From: Clostridiaceae bacterium
GTDB lineage: Bacteria; Bacillota; Clostridia; DSM-8532
Length of the DNA: 64,000 nucleotides
NCBI GenBank assembly: GCA_012521705.1
Contig: JAAYLX010000030.1
Coordinates: forward strand, 1-64,000
Reading direction: 5' to 3'
Position numbers and translations under genes: made by a program. Positions 54,206 to 63,135 of the stretch are shown here, piece after piece. The notes under the pieces are model-generated. The model was not told the DNA's origin. It ran no database searches and was given only the letters and a program-made list of their open reading frames with translations. Positions within the stretch are counted from its first letter, which is position 1. Each line of letters starts with the position of its first letter.

Positions 54206-55822
54206 ATGAGCATTTCAATGATAATACTTTTGCTCGGCGGCCTGGGCATGTTCCTGTATGGAATGAAAATGATGTCTGACGGCCTTGAAAATGTTGCGGG
54301 GGACAAAATGAGACGTACACTGGAAGTCATGACTTCAAACCGGCTTTCTGCCGTAGGAGTAGGCGCTGCTGTTACTGCGGCAATCCAGAGTTCTTCAGCA
54401 ACAACCGTTATGGTTGTCGGTTTTGTAAACGCAGGTCTCATGACATTGGTTCAGGCAACAGGAGTAATTATGGGGGCCAATATAGGTACTACCATAACCG
54501 GTCAACTGATAGCTTTCAAACTCTCCGATATCGCACCTTTATTTCTGTTCTTAGGCATGCTGATGACTATATTTCTGAAGAAGAGATCTCTGACTCGTCT
54601 TGGCGGAATCGTACTTGGTTTTGGTTTACTGTTTGTAGGAATAGATTTAATGTCCCAGTCCATGGAACCTTTACGCTATGACCAGCAGTTTCAGAATTTC
54701 CTGGTGAACTTTAAGAATCCTGTGGTAGGTATTTTGGTTGGCGCTGTATTCACCGCTGTAATACAAAGTTCATCAGCTTCAGTGGGTATACTTCAGACCC
54801 TCGCCGCTATGGGACTTATTGGGCTTGATTCGGCGGTATTTGTTATACTGGGACAGAATATCGGAACCTGTATAACAGCTTTACTTGCAGCAATAGGCAC
54901 AAATGCGAACTCTAAACGCGCGGCCGGTATTCATCTATTGTTCAACTTCTTAGGTAATATTATTTATCTTCCTTTGCTCATATTTTTCCCACAAATTGTC
55001 CAATGGGTGGAAAGCCTTTCCCCGGGTAATCCTTCAAGGCAAATAGCCAATTTCCACACAATATTCAATATAACTGTTACAATTCTTCTTTTCCCCTTTG
55101 CAAATCTCATGGTCAAATTAGTTACTCGATTAATTAAAGAAAAGAAACAGGATGGAGATGTCGAGAAAAAACTTATTTATCTTGATGAGAGAATTGCGCA
55201 GACTCCGACCATAGCTTTGGGCCAGACACTTAAAGAGATGAACAGAATGGGCCAGATTGTATTTGATAATTTTAACCTTGCTGTCGAAGCATTTTTCCAA
55301 AAGAGTGAGCAGAAATGCAATAAGGTTTTTGAGGTGGAAAAAGCCATAGACTTTTTAAGTAACGGAATATCCCATTATCTGATTGAATTCAGGGGCTTAA
55401 AGCTATTGGAAAAAGACCTTAAAGTTATGGGAAGTCTGCACCATGTAATTATTGACATGGAACGGATAGGTGACCATGCAGAAAACATAGCCCAGTATGC
55501 GCTGGATTTTGCTGATAAAAAAGCTATATTGACAGATGAAGGGCTGGAAGAATTAAAGGCCATGTCCCAGAAGACTTCCCAGATGCTGAGTACAGCATTG
55601 GATGTATTTAACAGCCGGGATCCTGAGAAACTTGCTCTTGTTAATCAACTTGAGCAGGAAGTTGATGACATGAAGTCCACCTATTTAAACAATCACATAA
55701 ACAGGCTCCAGGAGAAATATTGTAATCCCCAGGCGGGTGTTATATTCACCAATATGGTTTCCGATCTTGAAAGAATTGCGGACCATGCGAACAACATCGC
55801 TTTTTCAGTCGAGGAAGATTAG
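54206..55822 (+). CDS. Na/phosphate cotransporter family protein with PhoU-like domain
   Basis: A 538-residue protein. The N-terminal two thirds hold two PF02690-type repeats, each with the QSSSA signature (AIQSSSATT near 58 and VIQSSSASV near 185) and about eight membrane helices. The last 190 residues are a helical PhoU-like domain (MERIGDHAENIAQYA near 422 and LERIADHANNIA near 520). The plan equals YjbB/NptA-like exporters or importers of phosphate. The ATG at 54206 has GGAGG six bases upstream; the frame is open further upstream without a site. Confidence 0.88.
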   Translation: MSISMIILLLGGLGMFLYGMKMMSDGLENVAGDKMRRTLEVMTSNRLSAVGVGAAVTAAIQSSSATTVMVVGFVNAGLMTLVQATGVIMGANIGTTITGQLIAFKLSDIAPLFLFLGMLMTIFLKKRSLTRLGGIVLGFGLLFVGIDLMSQSMEPLRYDQQFQNFLVNFKNPVVGILVGAVFTAVIQSSSASVGILQTLAAMGLIGLDSAVFVILGQNIGTCITALLAAIGTNANSKRAAGIHLLFNFLGNIIYLPLLIFFPQIVQWVESLSPGNPSRQIANFHTIFNITVTILLFPFANLMVKLVTRLIKEKKQDGDVEKKLIYLDERIAQTPTIALGQTLKEMNRMGQIVFDNFNLAVEAFFQKSEQKCNKVFEVEKAIDFLSNGISHYLIEFRGLKLLEKDLKVMGSLHHVIIDMERIGDHAENIAQYALDFADKKAILTDEGLEELKAMSQKTSQMLSTALDVFNSRDPEKLALVNQLEQEVDDMKSTYLNNHINRLQEKYCNPQAGVIFTNMVSDLERIADHANNIAFSVEED

Positions 55823-55854
55823 ATGGGGGTTTAACATAAAAAAATCATGATAAA

Positions 55855-55904
55855 CAAAAGGGACTTTCCGCAATGAATTATCATATATTGGAAAGCCCCT
55901 TTTG
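55855..55904 (+). terminator. terminator after the Na/phosphate cotransporter gene
   Basis: A 15-base stem with one mismatch (55855-55869 with 55890-55904, CAAAAGGG and matching CCCCTTTTG) is followed by TTTGTGG. It also faces the end of the liv operon. Confidence 0.6.
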
Positions 55905-55965
55905 TTTGTGGAAAATATTTATATAATTTAGAAGGAAAACAAAACAATTATCATTTACAGCTTTG

Positions 55966-56664
55966 TCATGTGCCCAAATAAGCGGCTTTTACATCAGGAT
56001 TGTTCATAAGGTCCTGACCTGAGCCTGAAAGTGTAATGCGGCCTGTCTCCATAACATATCCTATGTCCGCTGTCTGAAGCGCCATATTTGCATTCTGCTC
56101 AATAAGAAGGATTGTTACTCCAAGTCTGTTTACCTCTTTTATTATCTCAAAGATATTGCTGACAATAAGAGGCGCAAGGCCTAATGAAGGTTCATCCATC
56201 ATCATAAGCTTTGGACGGCTCATCAACGCCCTTCCTACTGCGAGCATCTGCTGTTCACCACCGGAAAGGGTACCGCCCAACTGCCATTCGCGTTCCTTTA
56301 AACGTGGAAACAGATCATATACCCATTTAAGGTCTTCGGAGATATCATCATTGCGAAGATAAGCACCTATTTTAAGATTCTCCAAAACTGTAAGGTTGGG
56401 AAAGATCTTACGGCCTTCGGGTACCAGGGTAATTCCTCTGGAAACAATGCTGGTAGGATCTTTACCGGTTATATCTTCGCCCATGAATTCCACTTTTCCT
56501 CCTGCAGGCTTTACAAGGCCGCAGATGGTTCTAAGGGTTGTACTTTTACCTGCACCGTTTGCTCCAATAAGGGTGACAATGCTTTTTTCAGGGACCTCGA
56601 AAGATATTCCCTTTACAGCCTCAATTCCACCGTAATTTACTTTTAAGTCAGTTATTTTAAGCAT
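55966..56664 (-). CDS. livF: branched-chain amino acid ABC transporter ATPase LivF
   Basis: A 232-residue ATPase with Walker A GANGAGKST near 37, signature LSGGEQQMLAVGRAL near 134, Walker B MMMDEPSLGLAP and the C-terminal AAYLGT common to LivF. An upstream in-frame ATG at 56688 exists, but the ATG at 56664 overlaps the livG stop and is the normal family start (MLKITDLKVNYGG). It pairs with LivG. Confidence 0.94.
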   Translation of the reverse strand: MLKITDLKVNYGGIEAVKGISFEVPEKSIVTLIGANGAGKSTTLRTICGLVKPAGGKVEFMGEDITGKDPTSIVSRGITLVPEGRKIFPNLTVLENLKIGAYLRNDDISEDLKWVYDLFPRLKEREWQLGGTLSGGEQQMLAVGRALMSRPKLMMMDEPSLGLAPLIVSNIFEIIKEVNRLGVTILLIEQNANMALQTADIGYVMETGRITLSGSGQDLMNNPDVKAAYLGT

Positions 56665-57499
56665 CTTCCGCCACCCCCAGATAAGCATCTATGACACGCT
56701 GGTTCTTCTGAACTTCTTCAGGTGTACCGTGAGCAATCAGTTTTCCGAAATCCAGAACATAAATACGCTCTGAAATCTTCATAACAAGATCCATGTGGTG
56801 TTCTATCATCAAAACCGTAAGATTGTATTTATCCTTTATCTGGACTATGAAATCGGCCAGTTCCTGTGTTTCCTGCGGATTCATACCCGCTGCCGGCTCG
56901 TCAAGCATAAGGAGCTTGGGTTCTGTTGCCAGGGCTCTGGATATCTCCAGGCGGCGCTGAAGTCCATAGGGAAGGTTTGATGCAATCTCATCCTTGTACT
57001 GAAGAAGGCCTTGCTCTTCCAGAAGTGCCAGACTTTCTTCCCTCATTCTCTGCTCTTCTTTGAAATTCAACCGGAATGTGGCCGAAAGAAAATTCTGCCT
57101 TGCCCGCATGTGTTTTGCCACAAGAACATTTTCAAATACCGTCATGGTTTTGAACAGGCGAATGTTCTGGAATGTACGTGCAATGCCAAGTTTTGTTATC
57201 TTGTCAGGTGTGGGGCTGATAATTTTCAGATCCTCACCCCTGTATTCTCCTGTATAAAGTTTCTTCATTTTCCCCTGGGGACGGTTTGAAACTATGGTTT
57301 TACCGCAAAAGCTGACACTTCCGTTTGTGGGCTCATAAACTCCGGTGATGCAGTTGAAAACAGTAGTCTTTCCGGCTCCGTTGGGTCCGATAAGCGCTAC
57401 TATCTCGTCTTTGTAAACATCCATTGTTAAATCATTTACTGCTGTTACACCGCCAAACTGCATGGTCAGTCTTTCCAGATGTAATATGTTTTCTGCCAT
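56657..57499 (-). CDS. livG: branched-chain amino acid ABC transporter ATPase LivG
   Basis: A 280-residue ATPase with Walker A GPNGAGKTT near 38, an insert (residues about 67-95) typical of LivG, GIARTFQNIRLF near 105, signature LPYGLQRRLEISRAL and Walker B LLMLDEPAAGMNP. It lies 1 bp after livM. Confidence 0.94.
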   Translation of the reverse strand: MAENILHLERLTMQFGGVTAVNDLTMDVYKDEIVALIGPNGAGKTTVFNCITGVYEPTNGSVSFCGKTIVSNRPQGKMKKLYTGEYRGEDLKIISPTPDKITKLGIARTFQNIRLFKTMTVFENVLVAKHMRARQNFLSATFRLNFKEEQRMREESLALLEEQGLLQYKDEIASNLPYGLQRRLEISRALATEPKLLMLDEPAAGMNPQETQELADFIVQIKDKYNLTVLMIEHHMDLVMKISERIYVLDFGKLIAHGTPEEVQKNQRVIDAYLGVAEDA

Positions 57500-57500
57500 A

Positions 57501-58631
57501 TTATGCCCCCTCCTTCCTGTTTCTTGATGCTATCCTGCTGAAGAATCTCGCAATGCCTTCTGATGAAAACTCTCTGGTTCCCATAATGCCCTGGTTATAA
57601 AACAGCACTATAACCATGATTACCACTGAGAAGACAACCTTACGGAAACCGGAAGCAAGAAGGGGTACCTTGAATGATCCAATATAGGTTTCGGAATCGA
57701 GGAATCTGAGCCACCATTCACTGCAGGCAATGAACAGGAATGAAGAAATTACACTTCCCGTAATGGAACCAACTCCACCGATAACGACAATAAGCAGTAT
57801 TTCATAGGTCATGGCAGCTTTAAATGCGCTTGCCTGAACAGTTGTCTGGTACATAGCGAGTAATGCCCCGCCTACTCCTGCAAAGAAAGAGCTTATTACA
57901 AAGGATAACAGCTTATGCTTTGCAAGGTTGATACCCATTGCCTCGGCTGCAATCTCGTCATCACGGATTGCCTTGAAGGCTCTTCCGTAGGAAGAGTTTA
58001 TCAGTAAAACTATCAGGGCAATGGAAATTCCTGCAACTGTGAATGGGAACAATACTGATGAAAAGCTGGGGAATTTCTTAAGCAAATTGGAGCCGTTGGT
58101 TATGGGCCCAAGTTTATTCCACTGGAATATTGCGCGGATTATCTCGGCAAAACCAAGAGTGGCTATGGCAAGATAGTCGCTTTTAAGCCTCAGAACCGGA
58201 AGGCCAATGAAGAAAGCAAAAATTCCTGCAGCAACACCTGCCATAATGAGCGCAATAAATACCGGAACGGTAAATCTGATAATTCCCCCGTCAAAGTATT
58301 GGTAAACCGCAGCCCTGTCTTCAACAGGGATTGTAAATATGGCATAAGTGTATGATCCGATAAGCATAAATCCTGCCTGGCCCAAAGAGAACAGCCCGGT
58401 AAAGCCGTTCAGCAGGTTCATGGAAACTGCCACAAGTGCGTATATGGCTCCCTTCTTGAGAACTACAAAGAGCATGGATGAGGGAGGCATCATTTTTTCA
58501 AGAATAAACAAAGCAGAGTATAAAACTATTATCAGTAAGAATCCGATTTTGTTTTTGGCAATGAACTCTGATACAGCCGAAAAAGTTGATTTATTATTAA
58601 GTCCGTTTCTTTCCATGTTCATAACATTCAC
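57501..58631 (-). CDS. livM: branched-chain amino acid ABC transporter permease LivM
   Basis: A 376-residue membrane protein with about nine to ten helices. Landmarks are NLLNGFTGLFSLGQAGFM near 72, ATLGFAEIIRA near 183 and FKAIRDDEIAAEAMGI near 245, the LivM coupling region. It overlaps neither neighbour and begins next to the livH stop. Confidence 0.93.
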   Translation of the reverse strand: MNVMNMERNGLNNKSTFSAVSEFIAKNKIGFLLIIVLYSALFILEKMMPPSSMLFVVLKKGAIYALVAVSMNLLNGFTGLFSLGQAGFMLIGSYTYAIFTIPVEDRAAVYQYFDGGIIRFTVPVFIALIMAGVAAGIFAFFIGLPVLRLKSDYLAIATLGFAEIIRAIFQWNKLGPITNGSNLLKKFPSFSSVLFPFTVAGISIALIVLLINSSYGRAFKAIRDDEIAAEAMGINLAKHKLLSFVISSFFAGVGGALLAMYQTTVQASAFKAAMTYEILLIVVIGGVGSITGSVISSFLFIACSEWWLRFLDSETYIGSFKVPLLASGFRKVVFSVVIMVIVLFYNQGIMGTREFSSEGIARFFSRIASRNRKEGA

Positions 58632-59516
58632 CTATACCTTCTCTGTGGTTTTCTCGCCGAAAAGCCCGGTGGGTTTTGCGACAAGAATAATTATGAGTAA
58701 AGCAAAGGTAAAGGCGTCGGAGAAAGTAGTCCAGCCCAGACCTTTAGTAATATTCTCGCACATTCCAATAATTAATCCTCCAACAACAGCTCCCGGGATA
58801 CTTCCTATACCGCCGAATACTGCCGCAACGAAGGCTCTTAAGCCCGGCATGGCGCCCGCAACGGGAGTTACTGTTGAGTAACTGGTGAAATAAAGTATGG
58901 AACTAATTGCTGCTAAAAATGATCCTATAATAAAGGTGAAACTTATTACCGAATTTATATTGATACCCATAATCTGACTGGTCTCAAAATCTTTGGATAC
59001 TGCACGCATGGCCATTCCGATCTTGGTGTACTTGATAAGCATAACAAGAATAATTACCAGCAAGACAGTTAGTATTGGTGTGATAATTGTCACTATGGGG
59101 GTAGTTGCACTACCGATAGTAATTGATCCGCTTATCCAAGGAATCTTAGGATATTGTTTTGCAAGCCCGCTTGTAAAGTACCAGGCTAAATTTTGCAGCA
59201 GGTATGAAACGCCAATAGCACTGATCATAACCGACATACGGGGAGCCGAACGCAACGGCTTGTACGCAATTCGCTCAATTAAAAAGCCTAAAATGACTGT
59301 AATAATGATGACTAACGGTATTGAAACATACAGTGGCGTGCTGGCTGCAAGATATACCATTGCAAAACCTGCAAACATAAAAATATCGCCGTGTGCAAAG
59401 TTTATGAGTCTGAGGATACCATATACCATGGTGTAGCCTATGGATATCAGCGCATACTGCCCACCTAAGGATATACCAGCAAGAATATATGGCAGGTTTT
59501 TGTTTATAAATTCCAT
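58632..59516 (-). CDS. livH: branched-chain amino acid ABC transporter permease LivH
   Basis: A 294-residue permease with about eight membrane helices. Typical text is SIGYTMVYGILRLINFAHGD near 25, GMAMRAVSKDFETSQIMGI near 178 and FGGIGSIPGAVVGG near 245. It lies downstream of a hairpin that follows the binding-protein gene. Confidence 0.94.
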   Translation of the reverse strand: MEFINKNLPYILAGISLGGQYALISIGYTMVYGILRLINFAHGDIFMFAGFAMVYLAASTPLYVSIPLVIIITVILGFLIERIAYKPLRSAPRMSVMISAIGVSYLLQNLAWYFTSGLAKQYPKIPWISGSITIGSATTPIVTIITPILTVLLVIILVMLIKYTKIGMAMRAVSKDFETSQIMGININSVISFTFIIGSFLAAISSILYFTSYSTVTPVAGAMPGLRAFVAAVFGGIGSIPGAVVGGLIIGMCENITKGLGWTTFSDAFTFALLIIILVAKPTGLFGEKTTEKV

Positions 59517-59591
59517 ATTGGAACCTCCGATTTTATGCCGACATTAAAAACGCTCTGAATAATATGAATATATACATATTATAACGTAAAT

Positions 59592-59621
59592 AACCGAAAG
59601 GGGCATACGCCCCTATCGGTT
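59592..59621 (-). terminator. hairpin between the binding protein and livH
   Basis: Arms AACCGATAGGGGC and GCCCCTTTCGGTT (59592-59604 with 59609-59621) pair with one T-T mismatch and a 4-base loop. The T-poor tail on the minus strand suggests partial termination or a processing stop that lets the binding protein be made in excess. Confidence 0.65.
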
Positions 59622-59649
59622 TTTGCAATTATTCTGTAAATTTATTTTA

Positions 59650-60846
59650 TTACTTAACACTCTGGATGGCAACGAATTCCCAGGAAGCGTCACTGTTGTT
59701 GGAACGTTTGATATAAGCAACATTACGAATAGCGTCGCCAATCTCGTCAAATGCGATATCTCCGGTAACACCGGTGTATTTAACATTCCAGAGAACTTCA
59801 TTTATAGCCTTAGGATCAGGGGTTCCTGCAGCTTTGATAGCTTCAACTGCTACCATGTATGCATCATATCCCAGAGCTGAAACAGCAGCAACTATATCGT
59901 TTCCGCCATTGTTTGCAAGCTTGTCGGGATTTGCATTGAGCCAAGCTTTAAAGTCTTTAACGAACTTGGAACCTGCAGCTGAGTCGTCACCCTCATCAAA
60001 GAAGGTGGAAACGAAGATTTCCTGACTTGACCCCTTTGCAGCTTCAAGAATAACTGAGCTGTCCCAGGTATCGCCTGCCAGTAAAGGAATATTGATTCCC
60101 TGTGATACAGCCTGGCCGATAATCAGAGAAGCAGCTTCTGTGGAAGTAGGAGCAAAGATTACGTCTACTCCTGCATTTGCTGCAGTTGTCAGGTAAGCAG
60201 TAAAGTCGCTGTTTCCTTCCTGGAAGTTTTCTTCAATAACAGTTCCGCCAAGAGCTTCAAAAGCTTCTTTGAAGTAGTTACCAAGACCTACAGAGTAGTC
60301 ATCACCCAATTTGGTGAGTATGTAAGCTTTCTTTGCATTGAACTGGTCAACAGCAAAGTTGGCAAGAACAGTACCCTGGAACGGGTCAAGGTAGCAAATG
60401 CGGAAATAATGAGTATTTCCCAATGTAACCTGAGGGTTTGTACATGAAACACCAATTACGGGTATTCCGGCATTTCCGAACACGTCACTGGCTGCTATGG
60501 ACACGCTGGAACCATAAGAACCAAGGACGATGGAGCACTTTTTGCCTACAAGAGTAGCAGCAGCTGTCGGGCCTTTGTCGTTTGAAGATTCATTATCAAC
60601 TATCTCAAGCTTAATATCATAGGTTTTTCCGCCAAGCTCAACTTTGTTGACAATGGTGTTGGCAAATTCTATACCGAGTACTTCCTGTTTTCCGCCGGCG
60701 CCGTTGTCACCTGAAGAAGGCTCATATACGCCTATTCTAATGACATTGTCAGATCCGGCATCACTGTTTTTGTTGGATGATCCACAACCTGTGAGCATAA
60801 CCAATACAAGGCTCAGTATTAATAGTAGAGCTGTTATTTTTTTCAT
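59650..60846 (-). CDS. branched-chain amino acid ABC transporter substrate-binding lipoprotein
   Basis: A 398-residue lipoprotein. The signal peptide ends in a lipobox (VMLTGC, Cys at about 21). The binding domain follows with IRIGVYEPSSGDNGAGGKQ at about 36, typical of LivJ/LivK type I folds, and VLGSYGSSVSIAASDV near 108 carries ligand-contact Ser/Ala positions. It is the first gene of the operon and its terminator-like hairpin follows. The exact amino acid preference is not readable from sequence. GGAGGG lies about 13 bases before the ATG. Confidence 0.9.
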   Translation of the reverse strand: MKKITALLLILSLVLVMLTGCGSSNKNSDAGSDNVIRIGVYEPSSGDNGAGGKQEVLGIEFANTIVNKVELGGKTYDIKLEIVDNESSNDKGPTAAATLVGKKCSIVLGSYGSSVSIAASDVFGNAGIPVIGVSCTNPQVTLGNTHYFRICYLDPFQGTVLANFAVDQFNAKKAYILTKLGDDYSVGLGNYFKEAFEALGGTVIEENFQEGNSDFTAYLTTAANAGVDVIFAPTSTEAASLIIGQAVSQGINIPLLAGDTWDSSVILEAAKGSSQEIFVSTFFDEGDDSAAGSKFVKDFKAWLNANPDKLANNGGNDIVAAVSALGYDAYMVAVEAIKAAGTPDPKAINEVLWNVKYTGVTGDIAFDEIGDAIRNVAYIKRSNNSDASWEFVAIQSVK

Positions 60847-60910
60847 TTTCTGTTTTCCCTCCTGTTTTGCATGATAAAGCGCTAACTAACTACGGTTTAT
60901 ATTTATTTGA

Positions 60911-60939
60911 ATTGTACTCTATTTTTCCATAAAATACAA
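60911..60939 (-). promoter_or_regulatory. candidate promoter of the liv operon
   Basis: Minus-strand TTGTAT (60934-60939) and TACAAT (60911-60916) are 17 bp apart, about 65 bases before the binding-protein start. Confidence 0.45.
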
Positions 60940-61084
60940 TCATGAATGGATAAGTTTATTGGTAGAAGTATTTGGAAACCCCCAAGAGCGTTGTTATCAG
61001 ACATTTTTGAATAATAAAAAATTTAATCCTGCATATTAAGAAGAGCCGATTTTTTAAGATTCGCATTTTGTGCGGAATGATTTT

Positions 61085-61921
61085 ATGGAAAATACAAGAA
61101 TTACACCTGTAAACTTCATAAAACTTCTAAAAAAGCGATGCGTTGAAGACCAGATATCCGAGTATGCGTACCACATCACATACAGCCTGCTCCTCTCATT
61201 TTTTCCTTTTATTATATTCCTTATGACGCTTATCGGATATATGGATCTGGACTCCTCAGTGGTATTAACAGCACTGGAGAACTACTTTCCCCAAAACGTT
61301 TACCTGCTTGTTTCTGAAATCATAACAGATGTGATTGACAAGCAGAGGGACGGTCTTATGTCGTTCTCCATTTTATTTTCGGTTTACGCAGCCTCAGGAG
61401 GGTTCAGGGCATTTGTAAATGCCAGCAACAGGGCAATGAGAGTAAAAGAAGAAAGACATATAATATTACTTTATTTACAATCCTTTTTCTGGGTTGTCCT
61501 GTTTGCATTTGTTATATTACTTTCACTGGCAGGAATTGTTTTCGGTGAGCAGATATTAAACCTTGTCTACAGATATTACAAACCCTATGGAAACAATAAA
61601 CTTCTTCATATTTTCAGAGTGATCATTCCGGAGATAATGATATTCGTTTTGTTCCTCTGCTTCTATATGTTTGTTCCGGCACGAAAGGTATGTTTCAAAT
61701 GTGCCATAACAGGCACTGTATTCACTACTTCGTCCTGGATTATTTTCACTATGCTTTTTCAGTTATATGTAAACAACTATGCCAACTATTCAAGGTTTTA
61801 CGGCACCCTGGGCGCTGTTGTTGCTCTTTTGCTCTGGCTATTGTTAACATCTACCATCATGCTGATAGGGGTTGAAATTAACGCGTTATTAATGGAACTT
61901 AAAATAACTTCCCCGGATTAA
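61085..61921 (+). CDS. YihY/BrkB-family integral membrane protein
   Basis: A 278-residue protein with six membrane helices. The N-terminal FIKLLKKRCVEDQISEYAYHITYSLLLSFFPF text is split in the family as the start of helix 1; other landmarks are AASGGFRAFVNASNRAMRV near 117 and YGTLGAVVALLLWLLL near 245. The family is often misnamed ribonuclease BN; its role is unknown. The ATG at 61085 is preferred over an in-frame GTG at 61070, both with weak ribosome binding sites. Confidence 0.82.
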   Translation: MENTRITPVNFIKLLKKRCVEDQISEYAYHITYSLLLSFFPFIIFLMTLIGYMDLDSSVVLTALENYFPQNVYLLVSEIITDVIDKQRDGLMSFSILFSVYAASGGFRAFVNASNRAMRVKEERHIILLYLQSFFWVVLFAFVILLSLAGIVFGEQILNLVYRYYKPYGNNKLLHIFRVIIPEIMIFVLFLCFYMFVPARKVCFKCAITGTVFTTSSWIIFTMLFQLYVNNYANYSRFYGTLGAVVALLLWLLLTSTIMLIGVEINALLMELKITSPD

Positions 61922-61972
61922 ACAGCCTGATTTTTTTCATGCTTTTGCCCTAATTTTAACCTGAAGTTTAAC

Positions 61973-62254
61973 TTATTTTTGCAAAGCGTTTTGTTTATCT
62001 ATACTCTTATTTCTGTAATACAATACGATATCTGCTGAAACCATAAGCAGATTCAGAACATAAAAAATAACCACGTATGTAATGTTTCCTGCAAGAACTT
62101 TGCTCAAAATCCCGCAGACATATCCAGCCGCTATAAAACAGAGGAATAAAATACTCTTACCCTTTGCTGTTCTGGCTTTCCAGGATTTTATTATGGAAGT
62201 TGGCCAGGACACACCAAAAAGTATTACCATGAACATTTCCAATATTTCAGACAT
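61973..62254 (-). CDS. small three-helix membrane protein (PQ-loop/SemiSWEET-like)
   Basis: A 93-residue protein with three hydrophobic helices (about 5-20, 32-52 and 58-80) and a SWPTSIIKSW text after the first helix, a match to the PQ-loop-like proteins of Firmicutes in which WP replaces PQ. SemiSWEET members are sugar transporters made of one such triple helix. The ATG at 62254 has GAAGGT six bases upstream; longer frames have no site. The substrate is unknown. Confidence 0.6.
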   Translation of the reverse strand: MSEILEMFMVILFGVSWPTSIIKSWKARTAKGKSILFLCFIAAGYVCGILSKVLAGNITYVVIFYVLNLLMVSADIVLYYRNKSIDKQNALQK

Positions 62255-62333
62255 AATCTGACCTTCTTTATTGTAAAATTGCTTTTGAAAAGTATGAGCT
62301 TTAATATGAGCTGAAGATCCCGCAATAGCGGAG

Positions 62334-62963
62334 TTAAATGTCCAGCCAGGAAAAGACATTATTAAAAGCGATATCTGCCCGCCTTTCCAAAGCCTCTTTG
62401 GTCGCAAATGCCACATGTGGGGTGAGTACCGTGTTTGGTGCATTAATTATTGGATCGTCAGGCTTTAAAGGCGGCTCAATATCAAACACGTCTATTCCTG
62501 CCCCGGCAATCTTTCCTTGTGAAAGTGCTTCTGCCAAAGCTTTATTGTCGACCACAGGCCCCCTTGCCGTATACCTTGTGGCAATATCGCATTTTGTTAT
62601 ATTTCTGAGAACTGAAATAATAAGACCAAAAGTCAGTTCTGCCACTGATACAGTGGAGTAACCCGCGGCATTTCGCACCTCGATGCTGTTATTTCTGCAG
62701 TATTCCAGACCAATATGGTCAAGGCCTGTAAAGGCCACCGAAATAAACTTTAAGTTTTTGCACTCTTTAATTGCTTCTTCTGGAAAAGAATGATTTGCCA
62801 AAATGACAATATCAGCTTCTTTCGCTCTTTCAACAAGTTCCCGGACATCCTTTGGCTTTTGGTCATACATTATAAAATCGTGACCATTATCCTCCATTTT
62901 CTTTGCATGGGAATTTATTATTTCTTTTGCAACTCCAAGTGGCTCCAACAAAACTATTTTCAA
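62334..62963 (-). pseudogene. D-isomer 2-hydroxyacid dehydrogenase lacking its NAD-binding core
   Basis: A 209-residue protein in an intact frame. Residues 1-137 match the start of 2-hydroxyacid dehydrogenases (FTGLDHIGLEYC near 79; NAAGYSTVSVAELTFGL near 97). The remainder matches their end (TARGPVVDNKALAEAL near 138, GAGIDVFDIEPP and LTPHVAFAT with the catalytic His). About 105 residues that should lie between, including the GxGxxG NAD site and the catalytic Arg, are absent. The family is about 315 residues. A TTG start at 62963 with GAGGT is likely; GTG 62972 is the alternative. Probably a non-functional in-frame deletion remnant. Confidence 0.75.
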
Positions 62964-63123
62964 CTTAAACACCTCGATGAAAAATTTATTTTATTCATAT
63001 CAATGTAAAAATAATTATGTATTTTTTACTATTTAAGTCATTGATATTTACGTCCAAAACCATTATACAATCAAACTCTTTAATACCACAGGAATATCCC
63101 TAAAAAATATCATTTTAAAATAG

Positions 63124-63129
63124 TATAAT
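63124..63129 (+). promoter_or_regulatory. -10 element immediately before dinB
   Basis: A perfect TATAAT ends seven bases before the dinB start codon; the -35 region is poor (TAAAAA). Transcription from it would begin on or next to the A of the ATG. Confidence 0.4.
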
Positions 63130-63135
63130 ATATAT

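Noticed and set aside
62973-63135. LexA box upstream of dinB
   Set aside because: No GAAC-n4-GTTC element of the Firmicute type is present, so SOS control is not supported.
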